A stretch of 64,000 bases of DNA from Pseudomonas sp. stari2 (GTDB lineage Bacteria; Pseudomonadota; Gammaproteobacteria; Pseudomonadales; Pseudomonadaceae): positions 2,351,501 to 2,415,500 of the forward strand of contig NZ_CP099760.1 of assembly GCF_040760005.1 (NCBI RefSeq), read 5' to 3'. Every line of letters starts with the position of its first letter. Position 1 is the stretch's first letter. The notes beneath the pieces were generated by a model that saw only the letters and a program-made list of their open reading frames with translations, was not told where the DNA came from and ran no database searches. Made by a program: the position numbers and the translations under genes. Shown here piece by piece: positions 25,906-35,150 of the stretch.

Positions 25906-27387
25906 ATGACCACCGTCCGCACTCGCATCGCGCCATCGCCTACCGGGGATCCCCACGTAGGTACCGCCTACATCGCATTGTTCAACTACTGCTTTGCCAA
26001 GCAGCACGGCGGTGAGTTCATCCTGCGCATTGAAGACACCGATCAGTTGCGTTCGACCCGCGAGTCCGAACAGCAGATTTTCGACGCTCTGCGCTGGCTC
26101 GGCATCGACTGGAGCGAAGGCCCGGACGTCGGCGGCCCGCACGGTCCTTACCGTCAGAGCGAGCGCGGCGATATCTACCAGAAGTACTGCCAGCAACTGG
26201 TCGACATGGGCCACGCCTTTCCGTGCTTCTGCACCGCTGAAGAACTGGACCAGATGCGCGCCGAGCAAATGGCTCGTGGCGAAACCCCGCGTTACGACGG
26301 CCGTGCATTGTTGCTGTCCAAGGAAGAAGTCGCCCGTCGCCTGGCTGCCGGCGAGCCGCACGTGATCCGCATGAAAGTGCCGACCGAAGGCGTCTGCGTG
26401 GTGCCGGACATGCTGCGTGGCGATGTCGAGATCCCGTGGGATCGCATGGATATGCAGGTGCTGATGAAGACCGACGGCCTGCCGACGTACTTCCTGGCCA
26501 ACGTGGTCGACGATCACCTGATGGGCATCACTCACGTGCTGCGCGGTGAAGAGTGGCTGCCATCGGCGCCGAAACTGATCCTGCTTTACGAATACTTCGG
26601 CTGGGAACAACCGGAGCTGTGCTACATGCCGCTGCTGCGTAACCCGGACAAGAGCAAGTTGTCCAAGCGCAAGAACCCGACCTCGGTGACGTTCTACGAG
26701 CGCATGGGCTTCATGCCTGAAGCGATGCTCAACTACTTGGGCCGCATGGGCTGGTCGATGCCGGACGAGCGCGAGAAGTTCTCGCTGCAGGAAATGGTCG
26801 ACAACTTCGACCTCAAGCGCGTGTCGCTGGGCGGGCCGATTTTCGACATCGAGAAGCTGTCGTGGCTCAACGGTCAGTGGTTGCGTGATCTGCCGGTCGA
26901 AGAGTTCGCCGCTCGCATACAGAAGTGGGCGTTCAATTCTGAATACATGATGAAGATCGCGCCGCACGTTCAGGGCCGTGTCGAAACTTTCAGCCAGGTT
27001 GCACCGCTGGCCGGATTCTTCTTCGCCGGTGGCGTGAATCCGGATGCCAAGCTGTTCGAGTCGAAAAAGCTCTCGGGTGATCAGGTTCGTCAACTGATGC
27101 AGTTGATCCTGTGGAAACTGGAAAGCCTGCGCCAGTGGGAGAAGGACAGCATCACTGCGACGATTCAGGCAGTGGTGGAATCCCTCGAGCTGAAGCTGCG
27201 TGATGCGATGCCGCTGATGTTCGCGGCAATCACCGGTCAGGCGAGTTCGGTGTCGGTGCTCGATGCAATGGAGATCCTCGGGCCGGACCTGACCCGTTTC
27301 CGTCTGCGCCAGGCGCTTGACCTGCTGGGCGGCGTGTCGAAGAAAGAAAACAAAGAGTGGGAAAAGCTGTTGGGCGCTATTGCCTGA
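25906..27387 (+). CDS. gltX: Glutamyl-tRNA synthetase
   Basis: A 493-residue class I synthetase that charges tRNA-Glu. The HIGH-type motif is [13 protein letters not shown] near residues 9-21 and the KMSKS-type loop is KLSKRKNP near 251-258. A catalytic core and an all-helical C-terminal anticodon-binding domain are both complete. The ATG at 25906 begins [14 protein letters not shown] as expected. The next transcription unit contains two copies of tRNA-Glu(TTC), the substrate of this enzyme, about 360 bases downstream. A terminator follows. Confidence 0.97.
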   Translation: MTTVRTRIAPSPTGDPHVGTAYIALFNYCFAKQHGGEFILRIEDTDQLRSTRESEQQIFDALRWLGIDWSEGPDVGGPHGPYRQSERGDIYQKYCQQLVDMGHAFPCFCTAEELDQMRAEQMARGETPRYDGRALLLSKEEVARRLAAGEPHVIRMKVPTEGVCVVPDMLRGDVEIPWDRMDMQVLMKTDGLPTYFLANVVDDHLMGITHVLRGEEWLPSAPKLILLYEYFGWEQPELCYMPLLRNPDKSKLSKRKNPTSVTFYERMGFMPEAMLNYLGRMGWSMPDEREKFSLQEMVDNFDLKRVSLGGPIFDIEKLSWLNGQWLRDLPVEEFAARIQKWAFNSEYMMKIAPHVQGRVETFSQVAPLAGFFFAGGVNPDAKLFESKKLSGDQVRQLMQLILWKLESLRQWEKDSITATIQAVVESLELKLRDAMPLMFAAITGQASSVSVLDAMEILGPDLTRFRLRQALDLLGGVSKKENKEWEKLLGAIA

Positions 27388-27409
27388 TTGCGTTTGAGTC
27401 TGCAGGACG

Positions 27410-27452
27410 CGCCGCAGGTCAGGATTTTTTGATCCCGTCCTGCGGCGTTTTC
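27410..27452 (+). terminator. Terminator after gltX
   Basis: CGCCGCAGG (27410-27418) pairs with CCTGCGGCG (27439-27447), an inner GGAT/ATCC stem sits between, and TTTT follows. Confidence 0.8.
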
Positions 27453-27497
27453 CCCCGAATTTACGGGGGGAGGGCGGTAAGTGATTGTTATGCCGAC

Positions 27498-27556
27498 AAA
27501 AAATTTTGAAATTTTTCAAAAATAAGTTTGACAGGCTTTCGATACGCCCTTAAGAT
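27498..27556 (+). promoter_or_regulatory. Strong sigma-70 promoter with UP-like element for tRNA operon
   Basis: TTGACA (27528-27533) and TAAGAT (27551-27556) are 17 bases apart, 34 bases before the first tRNA. An A/T-only stretch with the dyad TTTTGAAA/TTTTCAAAA (27498-27526) lies directly upstream like an UP element, and a GC-rich discriminator follows the -10, as in stringently controlled stable-RNA promoters. Confidence 0.85.
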
Positions 27557-27589
27557 TCGCCCCGTCCTCAGCGATGACATCAACGATGA

Positions 27590-27665
<76 letters not shown>

Positions 27666-27744
27666 ATTTACACTTCGAAGCCTGGCCACACCGGTTTCGA
27701 AGCGATCAACACTCAGCGTTGATCAGCTGTATAGAAGGGTTTGC

Positions 27745-27820
27745 GTCCCCTTCGTCTAGTGGCCTAGGACACCGCCCTTTCACGGCGGTAACAGGGGTTC
27801 GAGTCCCCTAGGGGACGCCA
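27745..27820 (+). tRNA. tRNA-Glu (anticodon TTC), copy 1
   Basis: A 76-nt cloverleaf with CCA encoded. The acceptor GTCCCCT pairs with AGGGGAC, and the anticodon loop is CTTTCAC within CCGCC/GGCGG. Identical to copy 2 (28028-28103). Confidence 0.97.
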
Positions 27821-27873
27821 GTTTTACAGAAGCGATGTTGCAAGATGTCGCTCCGCCGTGAGGCGAAAAATCC

Positions 27874-27949
27874 GGGGCTATAGCTCAGCTGGGAGAGCGC
27901 CTGCATGGCATGCAGGAGGTCAGCGGTTCGATCCCGCTTAGCTCCACCA
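27874..27949 (+). tRNA. tRNA-Ala (anticodon GGC), copy 2
   Basis: A 76-nt cloverleaf with CCA encoded. Compared with copy 1, the anticodon stem pair 28-42 is C-G instead of T-A, and T-stem pairs 49-65 and 50-64 are A-T and G-C instead of G-C and A-T. All stems stay paired. Confidence 0.97.
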
Positions 27950-28027
27950 ATTTACAGTTCAAGGTCTGGCCACACCGGCCTTGAATCGATCAGGTCTCAG
28001 CACTGATCAGTTGTACAGAAGGTTTGT

Positions 28028-28103
28028 GTCCCCTTCGTCTAGTGGCCTAGGACACCGCCCTTTCACGGCGGTAACAGGGGTTCGAGTCCCCTAGGGGACG
28101 CCA
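28028..28103 (+). tRNA. tRNA-Glu (anticodon TTC), copy 2
   Basis: A 76-nt cloverleaf with CCA encoded, identical to copy 1. The last gene of the four-tRNA operon. Confidence 0.97.
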
Positions 28104-28128
28104 CGATTACCCGCTATGCGGGATTTAT

Positions 28129-28159
28129 AAGGGTCATTCAATTATTGAATGGCCCTTTT
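28129..28159 (+). terminator. Terminator of the tRNA-Ala/Glu operon
   Basis: A 13-bp stem (28129-28141 with 28145-28157, one T-G wobble) with a TTA loop, followed by T4 including the stem end. Confidence 0.88.
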
Positions 28160-28237
28160 GTTTGTCTGGCGTTTGGCCAAATCCTCTTTTTCCTTAACAC
28201 TGTGCTTCAGACCAGCGGTCACGCGCGTGACTTGCGG

Positions 28238-28260
28238 AATATTATTATGAGAATAATATT
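28238..28260. promoter_or_regulatory. Palindromic operator before the TetR gene
   Basis: AATATTATT (28238-28246) and AATAATATT (28252-28260) are perfect 9-base inverted arms around ATGAG. A further TAATATTC at about 28267-28275 pairs with the outer GAATATTA. It lies 25 bases before the TetR start codon, the typical place for autorepression. Confidence 0.75.
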
Positions 28261-28285
28261 GCTATCGTAATATTCGGAGGCGACG

Positions 28286-28825
28286 ATGAACGACAAGAAA
28301 GCTCAAACCCGCGAACGCATTCTCAAGGCCGCCAGCGCTGCACTGATCCAGCGCGGCCCGGCTGAGCCGAGCGTGGGCGAAGTGATGGGTGCGGCCGGCC
28401 TGACCGTCGGTGGCTTCTACGCACACTTCGAAAGCAAGGACGCCATGATGCTTGAGGCGTTCAAGCAATTGCTCGGTCGCCGTCGCGACCTGATTGCCGA
28501 CATGGACAGCGAGCTGACCGGTGAAGAGCGCCGCGCCCTGGTGGCCGCTTTCTACCTGTCGCGCAAGCATCGCGATTCCAGCGATTCGGCCTGCCCGATT
28601 CCGGCCTCCATTGGTGAGCTGGGGCGTCTGCCAGAAGCGTTCCGGATCGCATTGAACGAACACTTGGAATTGATGATTGCGCAGTTGGCCGCAACGCCGG
28701 AAGACACCGATAAAGCGTTGGCCGACGTGGCCTTGATGGTGGGTGGTCTGGCGCTCGCGAGGGCGTTGGGCCCTGGAGATTTATCTGATCGATTGCTGCG
28801 CGCTGCCAAGTCGGCGGTGCGTTGA
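28286..28825 (+). CDS. TetR-family transcriptional regulator
   Basis: A 179-residue regulator. The N-terminal helix-turn-helix is at about residues 8-54 (TRERILKAASAALIQRG; GLTVGGFYAHFESKDAMM), and the remaining helical part is the ligand and dimer domain. The SDSACPIPASIGELGRLPE segment near 99-117 resembles the Cys-containing loop of the subgroup with a conserved ACP motif. GGAGG lies about 7 bases before the ATG. It is the first gene ahead of an alpha/beta hydrolase and a thioesterase, so it probably controls itself and them through the palindrome just upstream. The effector is unknown. Confidence 0.9.
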   Translation: MNDKKAQTRERILKAASAALIQRGPAEPSVGEVMGAAGLTVGGFYAHFESKDAMMLEAFKQLLGRRRDLIADMDSELTGEERRALVAAFYLSRKHRDSSDSACPIPASIGELGRLPEAFRIALNEHLELMIAQLAATPEDTDKALADVALMVGGLALARALGPGDLSDRLLRAAKSAVR

Positions 28826-28855
28826 CCTGAAGGCTACAAGCCCGAGGAGAGAGCG

Positions 28856-29689
28856 ATGAGCACGTTGAAGTGGGTTCGTGGCGTTAATGGCACCTTGGGC
28901 TGGTTTGCACCGAAACTGGTGGCAAGCAAAATGCGACTGGCATTCATGACCCCTCGCGCCAATGCGCCACGGGATTGGGAATTGCCGCTGCTGGCGAAAT
29001 CCGAGCGGATCACTTTGCGTTTCGGCCTCTCTGCGCTGCGCTGGGGGCAAGGCCCAACGGTTCTGCTGATGCACGGTTGGGAGGGGCGACCAACCCAGTT
29101 TGCCGCGCTGATCACGGCGCTGGTCGAATCCGGTTACACCGTTGTTGCTCTCGACGGTCCGGCCCACGGTTGTTCGCCAGGGCGCGAAGCCAACGTCGTA
29201 CTGTTTGCCCGCGCCATGCTCGAAGCCGCTGCTGAGTTGCCACCACTGCAAGCGGTCATCGGCCACTCCATGGGTGGTGCCAGTGCCATGCTCGCGGTGC
29301 AGTTGGGGCTGCGCACCGAAACCCTGGTCAGTATTGCCGCACCGGCTCGCATTCTGGGCGTGTTGCGCGGATTTGCCCGCTACGTCGGGATGCCGCCAAG
29401 AGCTCGTTCTGCCTTCATTCGGCAAGTCGAACAGGACGTCGGCATGCGCGCCGCGACCCTCGATGTCGCTCACTATCAACTGGATATGCCAGGTCTGATC
29501 GTGCACGCCGAGGACGACACGTTCGTCTCGGTCAAGGAATCCCAACTGATCCACGAATCCTGGTTCGACAGCCGATTGCTGCGCCTGGAAGCCGGCGGCC
29601 ACCAGCGCGTGCTGGCCGACCCTCGGGTGATTGATGGCGTGTTATCACTGCTGGCCGGTCGCAGCCTTCAGGCGCGGCAATCGGCGTAG
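28856..29689 (+). CDS. Alpha/beta-fold hydrolase
   Basis: A 277-residue hydrolase. The oxyanion region is LLMHGWEGRP near 70-79, the nucleophile S138 lies in IGHSMGGAS, the acidic residue in IVHAEDDTFVS near 221 and the catalytic His in AGGHQRVL near 247. The family covers esterases and lipases; the substrate is unknown. AGGAG lies about 8 bases before the ATG, 30 bases after the TetR stop, so they are co-transcribed. The N-terminal 60 residues (MSTLKWVRGVNGTLGW and following) extend the core domain and contain no signal peptide. Confidence 0.87.
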   Translation: MSTLKWVRGVNGTLGWFAPKLVASKMRLAFMTPRANAPRDWELPLLAKSERITLRFGLSALRWGQGPTVLLMHGWEGRPTQFAALITALVESGYTVVALDGPAHGCSPGREANVVLFARAMLEAAAELPPLQAVIGHSMGGASAMLAVQLGLRTETLVSIAAPARILGVLRGFARYVGMPPRARSAFIRQVEQDVGMRAATLDVAHYQLDMPGLIVHAEDDTFVSVKESQLIHESWFDSRLLRLEAGGHQRVLADPRVIDGVLSLLAGRSLQARQSA

Positions 29690-29736
29690 TCATCCGTTAC
29701 ACTGCCCCGGTTGAATCATTTGACCGGGAGTAGGGC

Positions 29737-30198
29737 ATGGGCTGGGATCGGGCAACGCCGTTTACCATTGATCTGCAAGTGGGCGCCGAGGACATCGACG
29801 GGCTGGGGCACGCGAACAACGCGGTGTACGTGTCCTGGCTCGAACGTTGCGCCTGGCGTCACTCGCAGCGGCTGGGCCTGGATCTGGTCGAGTACCGTCG
29901 TCTGGACCGGGCGATGGCGGTAGTACGGCACGAAATCGACTATCTGGCCGCCGCCTACGAAGGCGACGAACTGCAACTGGCGACCTGGATCGTCGATTGG
30001 GATCAGCGACTGAAAATGACTCGTCACTTCCAGCTGATTCGCCCCAGCGATAACACCACGCTATTGCGCGCCCAGACCACCTTCGTCTGCATCGAGTTGT
30101 CCACCGGCAGGCCCAAGCGCATGCCCGCCGAGTTCATCGAAGGCTACGGCCCGGCCATCCAGACAGCGGACATGGGTTTAACCCGCGAAACCCAGTAA
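29737..30198 (+). CDS. Hotdog-fold acyl-CoA thioesterase (YbgC/FadM type)
   Basis: A 153-residue 4-hydroxybenzoyl-CoA thioesterase-like protein. The start of the domain, [24 protein letters not shown], holds the conserved Asp-x-x-x-H-x-N-N motif of the family, and [20 protein letters not shown] is the usual second strand region. It hydrolyses acyl-CoA esters; the preferred chain is unknown. GGGAG lies about 7 bases before the ATG. It follows the hydrolase by 47 bases and precedes dusC by 35, and could belong to either unit. Confidence 0.87.
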   Translation: MGWDRATPFTIDLQVGAEDIDGLGHANNAVYVSWLERCAWRHSQRLGLDLVEYRRLDRAMAVVRHEIDYLAAAYEGDELQLATWIVDWDQRLKMTRHFQLIRPSDNTTLLRAQTTFVCIELSTGRPKRMPAEFIEGYGPAIQTADMGLTRETQ

Positions 30199-30233
30199 AC
30201 TGCCGCACGTTTTTCCTTGAGTGTGTGTTTCCC

Positions 30234-31193
30234 ATGCAAATTGCTCTGGCGCCGATGGAAGGGTTGGTCGACGACATCCTGCGCGATGTCCTGACCCGTG
30301 TCGGCGGTATTGACTGGTGCGTGACCGAGTTCATCCGGGTCAACGATCAGTTGCTGACCCCGGCTTATTTCCACAAGTTCGGCCCTGAACTGCTCAACGG
30401 TGCTCGCACCGCTTCCGGCGTGCCATTGCGTGTGCAGTTGCTCGGTTCCGACCCGGTGTGCCTGGCGGAAAACGCTGCGCTGGCTTGCGAACTGGGTTCT
30501 GAAGTGATCGATCTGAACTTCGGCTGCCCGGCGAAAACGGTCAACAAGTCCCGTGGCGGCGCGGTACTGCTCAAGGAGCCGGAACTGCTCAACCAGATCG
30601 TCGAGCACGTGCGACGTGCGGTGCCGGCGCACATTCCTGTCACCGCCAAGATGCGCCTGGGTTTCGACAGCCCGGACGGCTCGTTGGTGTGCGCCACGGC
30701 GCTGGCCGAGGGCGGCGCCGAGCACATCGTGGTTCACGCCCGAACCAAGATGGACGGCTACAAGCCGCCGGCCCACTGGGAGTGGATTCCGCGGGTGCAG
30801 GACGTGGTCAAGGTTCCAGTGTTCGCCAACGGTGACATCTGGAGCGTCGAGGACTGGCGCCGTTGCCGGGAAATCAGCGGTGTCGAGGACATCATGCTCG
30901 GTCGTGGTCTGGTTTCGCGTCCCGATCTGGCCAAACAGATCGCTGCCGCCCGTGCCGGCGAGGAAGTCGTCGAGATGACCTGGACCGAGCTGATGCCGCT
31001 GATCCAGGACTTCTGGCTGCAAGCCAAAGCGCAGATGACTGCGCGCCAATCGCCGGGCCGTTTGAAGCAATGGCTGGCGATGCTGACCCGCAATTATCCC
31101 GAGGCCACCGAGCTGTTTACCGTGCTTCGCCGCGAAACCGAGCCGGATCAGGTCTCGCGCTTGCTGGGTTTGCCGGTCGCCGAGGCCGCCTGA
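30234..31193 (+). CDS. dusC: tRNA-dihydrouridine(16) synthase
   Basis: A 319-residue FMN-dependent enzyme that reduces uridine 16 in the tRNA D-loop. The start [14 protein letters not shown] is characteristic of DusC. The catalytic Cys is in [16 protein letters not shown] near 98, and the FMN phosphate-binding segment is [12 protein letters not shown] then [13 protein letters not shown]. DusC is chosen over DusA/DusB from [12 protein letters not shown] at the start and length. The ATG at 30234 is used; the GTG three codons earlier is an alternative and no good ribosome site is visible for either. Confidence 0.93.
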   Translation: MQIALAPMEGLVDDILRDVLTRVGGIDWCVTEFIRVNDQLLTPAYFHKFGPELLNGARTASGVPLRVQLLGSDPVCLAENAALACELGSEVIDLNFGCPAKTVNKSRGGAVLLKEPELLNQIVEHVRRAVPAHIPVTAKMRLGFDSPDGSLVCATALAEGGAEHIVVHARTKMDGYKPPAHWEWIPRVQDVVKVPVFANGDIWSVEDWRRCREISGVEDIMLGRGLVSRPDLAKQIAAARAGEEVVEMTWTELMPLIQDFWLQAKAQMTARQSPGRLKQWLAMLTRNYPEATELFTVLRRETEPDQVSRLLGLPVAEAA

Positions 31194-31212
31194 AAAAATC
31201 TTCAAATAATCT

Positions 31213-31240
31213 CTTGAAAACAAAACGCAGGTCCCTATCT
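31213..31240 (+). promoter_or_regulatory. Sigma-32 heat-shock promoter of ibpA
   Basis: CTTGAAA (31213-31219) and CCCTATCT (31233-31240) are 13 bases apart, matching the sigma-32 consensus CTTGAAA-N11-16-CCCATNT with one base extra. It lies about 75 bases before the ibpA start. Confidence 0.88.
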
Positions 31241-31248
31241 AAGGGTTA

Positions 31249-31316
31249 CGCGATGCCGAATTCGGGTCGCGGAGACAAAAAAACTTGCTGATTGTTTTCA
31301 GGAGATTTGAACCATG
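31249..31316 (+). promoter_or_regulatory. ROSE-type RNA thermometer in the ibpA leader
   Basis: Hairpin 1 pairs CGCGA with TCGCG around an inner CCGAATTCGG. Hairpin 2 pairs CTTGCTGA (31284-31291) with TCAGGAG (31298-31304) and leaves G31287 bulged, so the ribosome site AGGAG is sequestered. The short UUGCU opposite AGGA with a bulged G is the defining feature of ROSE thermometers, which melt at heat-shock temperature. Confidence 0.88.
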
Positions 31317-31757
31317 AGTACTGCATTTTCCCTCGCTCCACTGTTCCGTTCCTCGGTAGGTTTCGACCGTTTCAACGACCTGTTCGAAACTGCCCTGCGC
31401 AACGAGCCAGGCAGCAGCTATCCGCCTTACAACGTCGAAAAACACGGTGACGATCAATATCGCATCGTCGTAGCGGCGGCCGGTTTCCAGGAAGAAGACC
31501 TGGAACTGCAAGTCGAGAAAGGCGTGCTGACCATCAGTGGCGGCAAGCGTGACGCGAACGAAGGCGTCACTTTCCTGCACCAGGGCATTGCCCAGCGTGC
31601 ATTCAAGCTCTCCTTCCGTCTGGCCGATCACATCGAGATCAAGGCTGCCGACCTGCGTAACGGTCTGTTGAGCATTGACCTGCTGCGAGTGATCCCGGAA
31701 GAGGCGAAAGCCAAGCGCATCCCGATCAACGGGGTGGAGAAGCCGGTCCTGCAATAA
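31314..31757 (+). CDS. ibpA: Small heat-shock protein, Hsp20/IbpA
   Basis: A 147-residue small heat-shock chaperone that binds unfolding proteins and hands them to DnaK and ClpB. The alpha-crystallin domain spans about residues 37-130 (YPPYNVEKHGDDQYRIVVAAAG; LTISGGKRD; HQGIAQRAFKLSFRLADHIE), and the C-terminal AKRIPINGVEK contains the I-x-I oligomerisation motif. The ATG at 31314 lies 9 bases after AGGAG. Transcription by sigma-32 and translation through a ROSE thermometer are both visible upstream. It is a single-gene unit with a terminator. Confidence 0.96.
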   Translation: MSTAFSLAPLFRSSVGFDRFNDLFETALRNEPGSSYPPYNVEKHGDDQYRIVVAAAGFQEEDLELQVEKGVLTISGGKRDANEGVTFLHQGIAQRAFKLSFRLADHIEIKAADLRNGLLSIDLLRVIPEEAKAKRIPINGVEKPVLQ

Positions 31758-31772
31758 GCCGACCGGGAAGAA

Positions 31773-31796
31773 GGGCGCCGAAAGGCGCCCTTTTTT
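31773..31796 (+). terminator. Terminator after ibpA
   Basis: GGGCGCC and GGCGCCC form a 7-bp stem with a GAAA tetraloop, followed by T6. Confidence 0.95.
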
Positions 31797-31803
31797 GTGC
31801 CCG

Positions 31804-34800
31804 TCATTCCAGCAATCCTTTCAACCCCTCCAGCGGCAACGGCCGACTGTGCAGATAGCCCTGGTACAAATGGCAGCCCAGCCCTTGCAGGAATTCCAGT
31901 TGCTCCGGGGTTTCCACGCCTTCGGCGATCACTTCCAGTTCCAGGCTGCGGGCCATGGCGACGATGGCGCGGATGATTTCGGCGTCGTTGGGGTCGCTGG
32001 TAGCGTCACGGATAAACGATTGATCGATCTTCAGCGTGTCCACCGGCAATCGCTTCAGGTAGGTAAGCGATGAATAGCCGGTGCCGAAATCGTCCATGGC
32101 AAAGCTCACGCCGAGTTTTTTCAGGCGACGCATTTTGCTGATGGTGTCTTCCAGGTTCTGGATGACGATGCCTTCGGTAATTTCCAGTTTCAGCAGTGAG
32201 CATGGCAGGCCGTGGCTGCTCATGCTGTGCTCGATGCGCTCCACGAAGTCGTTTTGACGGAACTGGCGGGGGCTGATGTTCACGCACAGGGTGAAGGCCA
32301 GAGGATCGATCAGCTGTTCGGCGATCAATTGCTTGAAGGCTTCGCACGCCTCGTCGAGGATCCAGGTGCCGACCTCCAGAATCAGCCCGCTGTCCTCCAG
32401 AACCTTGATGAATTCGGCGGGCGATTGCGCGCCGAGTTCCGGGTGATTCCAGCGCACCAGGGCTTCAGCGCCGATGATGCGATTGTCCCGGGCGTCGATC
32501 TGCGGTTGGTAATGAACGTCGAATTCCCCCCGGGACAGCGCCAGGCGCAAGTCGGTCTCCATGCGCAGCCGTTCGCTGGCCGCTTTCTGCATGGTGTTGT
32601 GGTACATCTGTGTGGTGTTGCGCCCGGAATCCTTGGCCCGGTACAGCGCGATGTCGGCGCGTTTGAGCAGGTCGGTCGGGGTCGAGCCGTGATCGGGAAT
32701 CAGCGCCACACCAATGCTCGGCGTCACTTGCAGGCGCTGGCCGTCGAGGAACATCGGCTCCGAGAGCAATTCGCGAATGGTGTCGGCCAACTCGCGCACC
32801 TGGGCGCTGACTTCGTTGCGTGTGCCTTCCAGGCCGCTGAGCAGCACCACGAATTCATCGCCACCGAGCCGCGCCACGGTGTCTTCCATGCGTACGCTGG
32901 CTTCAAGCCGCGCGGTGATGATTTTCAGCACCGTGTCGCCGACCGGGTGGCCGAGCGAATCGTTGATGTGTTTGAAGTGGTCGAGATCGAGAAACAGCAG
33001 CGCGCCGCGCAAGTTGTGGCGTTTGAGCAGGGCGATCTGCTGACTCAGACGATCCATCAGCAGCGCGCGATTGGGCAGGTTGGTCAGCGGGTCGTGATAG
33101 GCCAGATGACGGATCTGCGCTTCGGCATTCTTCAGCAGGCTGACGTCACGGGCGGTCAGCAACAGGCAGGCGGTTTCGTTGAGGGTGATCGGTTCGACCG
33201 AGACTTCCACCGTCAGGATCTCGCCGCGCTTGTTGCGCCCGAGCATTTCCTGATGATGCACGCGGCCCTTGATCTGCAGTTCGGCGAGCAGTGCCGAACG
33301 CTGTTTTTCTTCGGCCCAGATACCGACCTGATACACGGTTTTGCCCACCACTTCGTCGGCGCGATAGCCGGTCAGGCGGCAGAAACCGTCGTTGACCTCC
33401 ATATAGCGTCCGGTGTCGCGTTCGGTGATGGTGATGGCGTCGGGGCTCGAGTGAAACGCCTTGGCGAACTTCTCTTCACTGGCCTTGAGCGCCGCTTCCG
33501 AGCGCTGTTGTTGGGTGATGTCACGCAACGTGGTGACGATGCACGGCTGGTTGCCGACGCTGATCTGGCGGCTGGAAATTACACACGTCAGCGACTGGCC
33601 ATCCTTGTGCCGGACGATGATCGCAACATTACTCAAGCCCTGTTCGCGGATCACCCGTTCGATGCGCTGCAGGCTTTTCGCCGAGGCATCCCACAGGCCG
33701 ATTTCTTCGGCGGTGTGGCCGATGACGTCAGTGGCGCTCCAGCCGAAGGTCTGGCTGAAGCTGGAGTTGATTTCGATGAATTCCCCGGTTTCCTGGCGGG
33801 TCACGCAGATCGGGTCGGGGCTGACCTGGAACAGCGTGGCGAATTTTTCTTCCGAAGCCACCAGCCGTTGTTCGCGTTCGACTTGATCGGTGATGTCGAG
33901 CAGGGTGCCGGCCATCCGCAGCGGCGCACCGTTTTCGTCACGATAGAGGCGGGCACGGCTTTCCAGATAGCGCGAACTGCCATCGGGCAGTTGCACGCGG
34001 TAGGTCAGTTGATAATTGCCCGCCGGGCCCTCGCGCAGGCTGCGATAGGCGTCGCGCATGCTGTCGCGCTCTTCGCCGGGCACCCCTTCGAAAAATTCGT
34101 CGAACGATTCATGAAACGGAATCGGCTCCAGTCCGTGCAATTGCGCGGCCCGGGCCGAGCCGTAAAGCATGCCGCTGGGAATGTGCCAGTCCCAGGTGCC
34201 GAGCTGGGCAGAGTCCAGCGCCAGATCGAGACGTTCCTGGCTGTCCTTGAGCGCGTGCTCGGCGGCTTTGCGTTCGGTGGTGTCGAGAAACGTGCTTAAC
34301 AGGTACGGCTGGCCTTCGAGCTCGACCTTTTGCGCACTGAGAATACCGTCATGGACTTGACCATTGCTGGCGCGAAACTGCACTTCCATGCTGATCAGTT
34401 CGCCCTTGGCCTTGGTTTTCTTGACCAGTTCTGCTCGTTGCTCGGGATGCACCCACAGGCCCAGTTCCAGGGTAGTGCGCCCAATAGCGCTTTGTACCGG
34501 CCAGCCGAACAGACTTTCGAAGTACTGGTTGGCCTCGCTGATCAGGCCGTCTTCCTGGCGGGTCAGCAGCACCATGTTCGGGCACAGGTGAAACAGTGTG
34601 GCGAAACGCTTCTCCGAACTGGTGAGGGCTTGTTCCCGTTGCCGCTGGTGGGTGATTTCACGGATCACCCCGATCATTCGGGGCCGGCCGTTCTTGTCGG
34701 GCAGCAGGCTGCCATTGATCTCCAGCCAGTGCAGGCTGCCATCGGGCCAGCGGATGCGGTGGTGCATCGCCTGTTCCAGCGGCGCGCCGGCGATGACCGC

Positions 34801-35082
34801 GTGGAAGGCGCGAACGGTTTTCGCCCGGTCTTCCGGCGGCAGCAGGTCGAGGTATTCCAGGTCTTCGGGCAACGGCTGCCGTGGATCGAAGCCGAACAAG
34901 GCCTGGGTGCCCCGCGACCAACTGATCTGCCCGCGTTCGATGTCCCAATACCAGGCGCCGAGTCGGGCGCCATTGAGCGCCGCGAGCAATTGTGGCGCGC
35001 TCTCCCAGCTCTGCTCGGAACGCCGTGGATCAATGGCCTGAATACGCGGCATCGGCGGAATACGGTCAACAGATTTCGGCAT
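31804..35082 (-). CDS. PAS-rich GGDEF/EAL cyclic-di-GMP protein
   Basis: A 1092-residue soluble protein with no membrane helix. Five PAS-type sensor domains follow in series (about 30-145, 155-275, 285-405, 410-530, 535-655), each ending in a PAC-like TLLDITDQ or TTLRDITQQ stretch. A diguanylate cyclase domain has an intact GGDEF at 740-744, and an EAL phosphodiesterase domain has EAL at 873-875, with LEITEGIV and MDDFGTGYSSL present. Both output domains look active, so the net effect on cyclic-di-GMP must depend on PAS inputs; heme, flavin or other ligands cannot be read from sequence. The ATG at 35082 has a weak ribosome site; an alternative start at residue 11 is possible. It is a single gene, convergent with ibpA. 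Confidence 0.92.
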   Translation of the reverse strand: MPKSVDRIPPMPRIQAIDPRRSEQSWESAPQLLAALNGARLGAWYWDIERGQISWSRGTQALFGFDPRQPLPEDLEYLDLLPPEDRAKTVRAFHAVIAGAPLEQAMHHRIRWPDGSLHWLEINGSLLPDKNGRPRMIGVIREITHQRQREQALTSSEKRFATLFHLCPNMVLLTRQEDGLISEANQYFESLFGWPVQSAIGRTTLELGLWVHPEQRAELVKKTKAKGELISMEVQFRASNGQVHDGILSAQKVELEGQPYLLSTFLDTTERKAAEHALKDSQERLDLALDSAQLGTWDWHIPSGMLYGSARAAQLHGLEPIPFHESFDEFFEGVPGEERDSMRDAYRSLREGPAGNYQLTYRVQLPDGSSRYLESRARLYRDENGAPLRMAGTLLDITDQVEREQRLVASEEKFATLFQVSPDPICVTRQETGEFIEINSSFSQTFGWSATDVIGHTAEEIGLWDASAKSLQRIERVIREQGLSNVAIIVRHKDGQSLTCVISSRQISVGNQPCIVTTLRDITQQQRSEAALKASEEKFAKAFHSSPDAITITERDTGRYMEVNDGFCRLTGYRADEVVGKTVYQVGIWAEEKQRSALLAELQIKGRVHHQEMLGRNKRGEILTVEVSVEPITLNETACLLLTARDVSLLKNAEAQIRHLAYHDPLTNLPNRALLMDRLSQQIALLKRHNLRGALLFLDLDHFKHINDSLGHPVGDTVLKIITARLEASVRMEDTVARLGGDEFVVLLSGLEGTRNEVSAQVRELADTIRELLSEPMFLDGQRLQVTPSIGVALIPDHGSTPTDLLKRADIALYRAKDSGRNTTQMYHNTMQKAASERLRMETDLRLALSRGEFDVHYQPQIDARDNRIIGAEALVRWNHPELGAQSPAEFIKVLEDSGLILEVGTWILDEACEAFKQLIAEQLIDPLAFTLCVNISPRQFRQNDFVERIEHSMSSHGLPCSLLKLEITEGIVIQNLEDTISKMRRLKKLGVSFAMDDFGTGYSSLTYLKRLPVDTLKIDQSFIRDATSDPNDAEIIRAIVAMARSLELEVIAEGVETPEQLEFLQGLGCHLYQGYLHSRPLPLEGLKGLLE

Positions 35083-35150
35083 TGTTAAGTGGCCTTGAGC
35101 TGAATTGGGCGTTAGGCACAGGGACGACAGCTCTATAGGAGTAGCACAAG

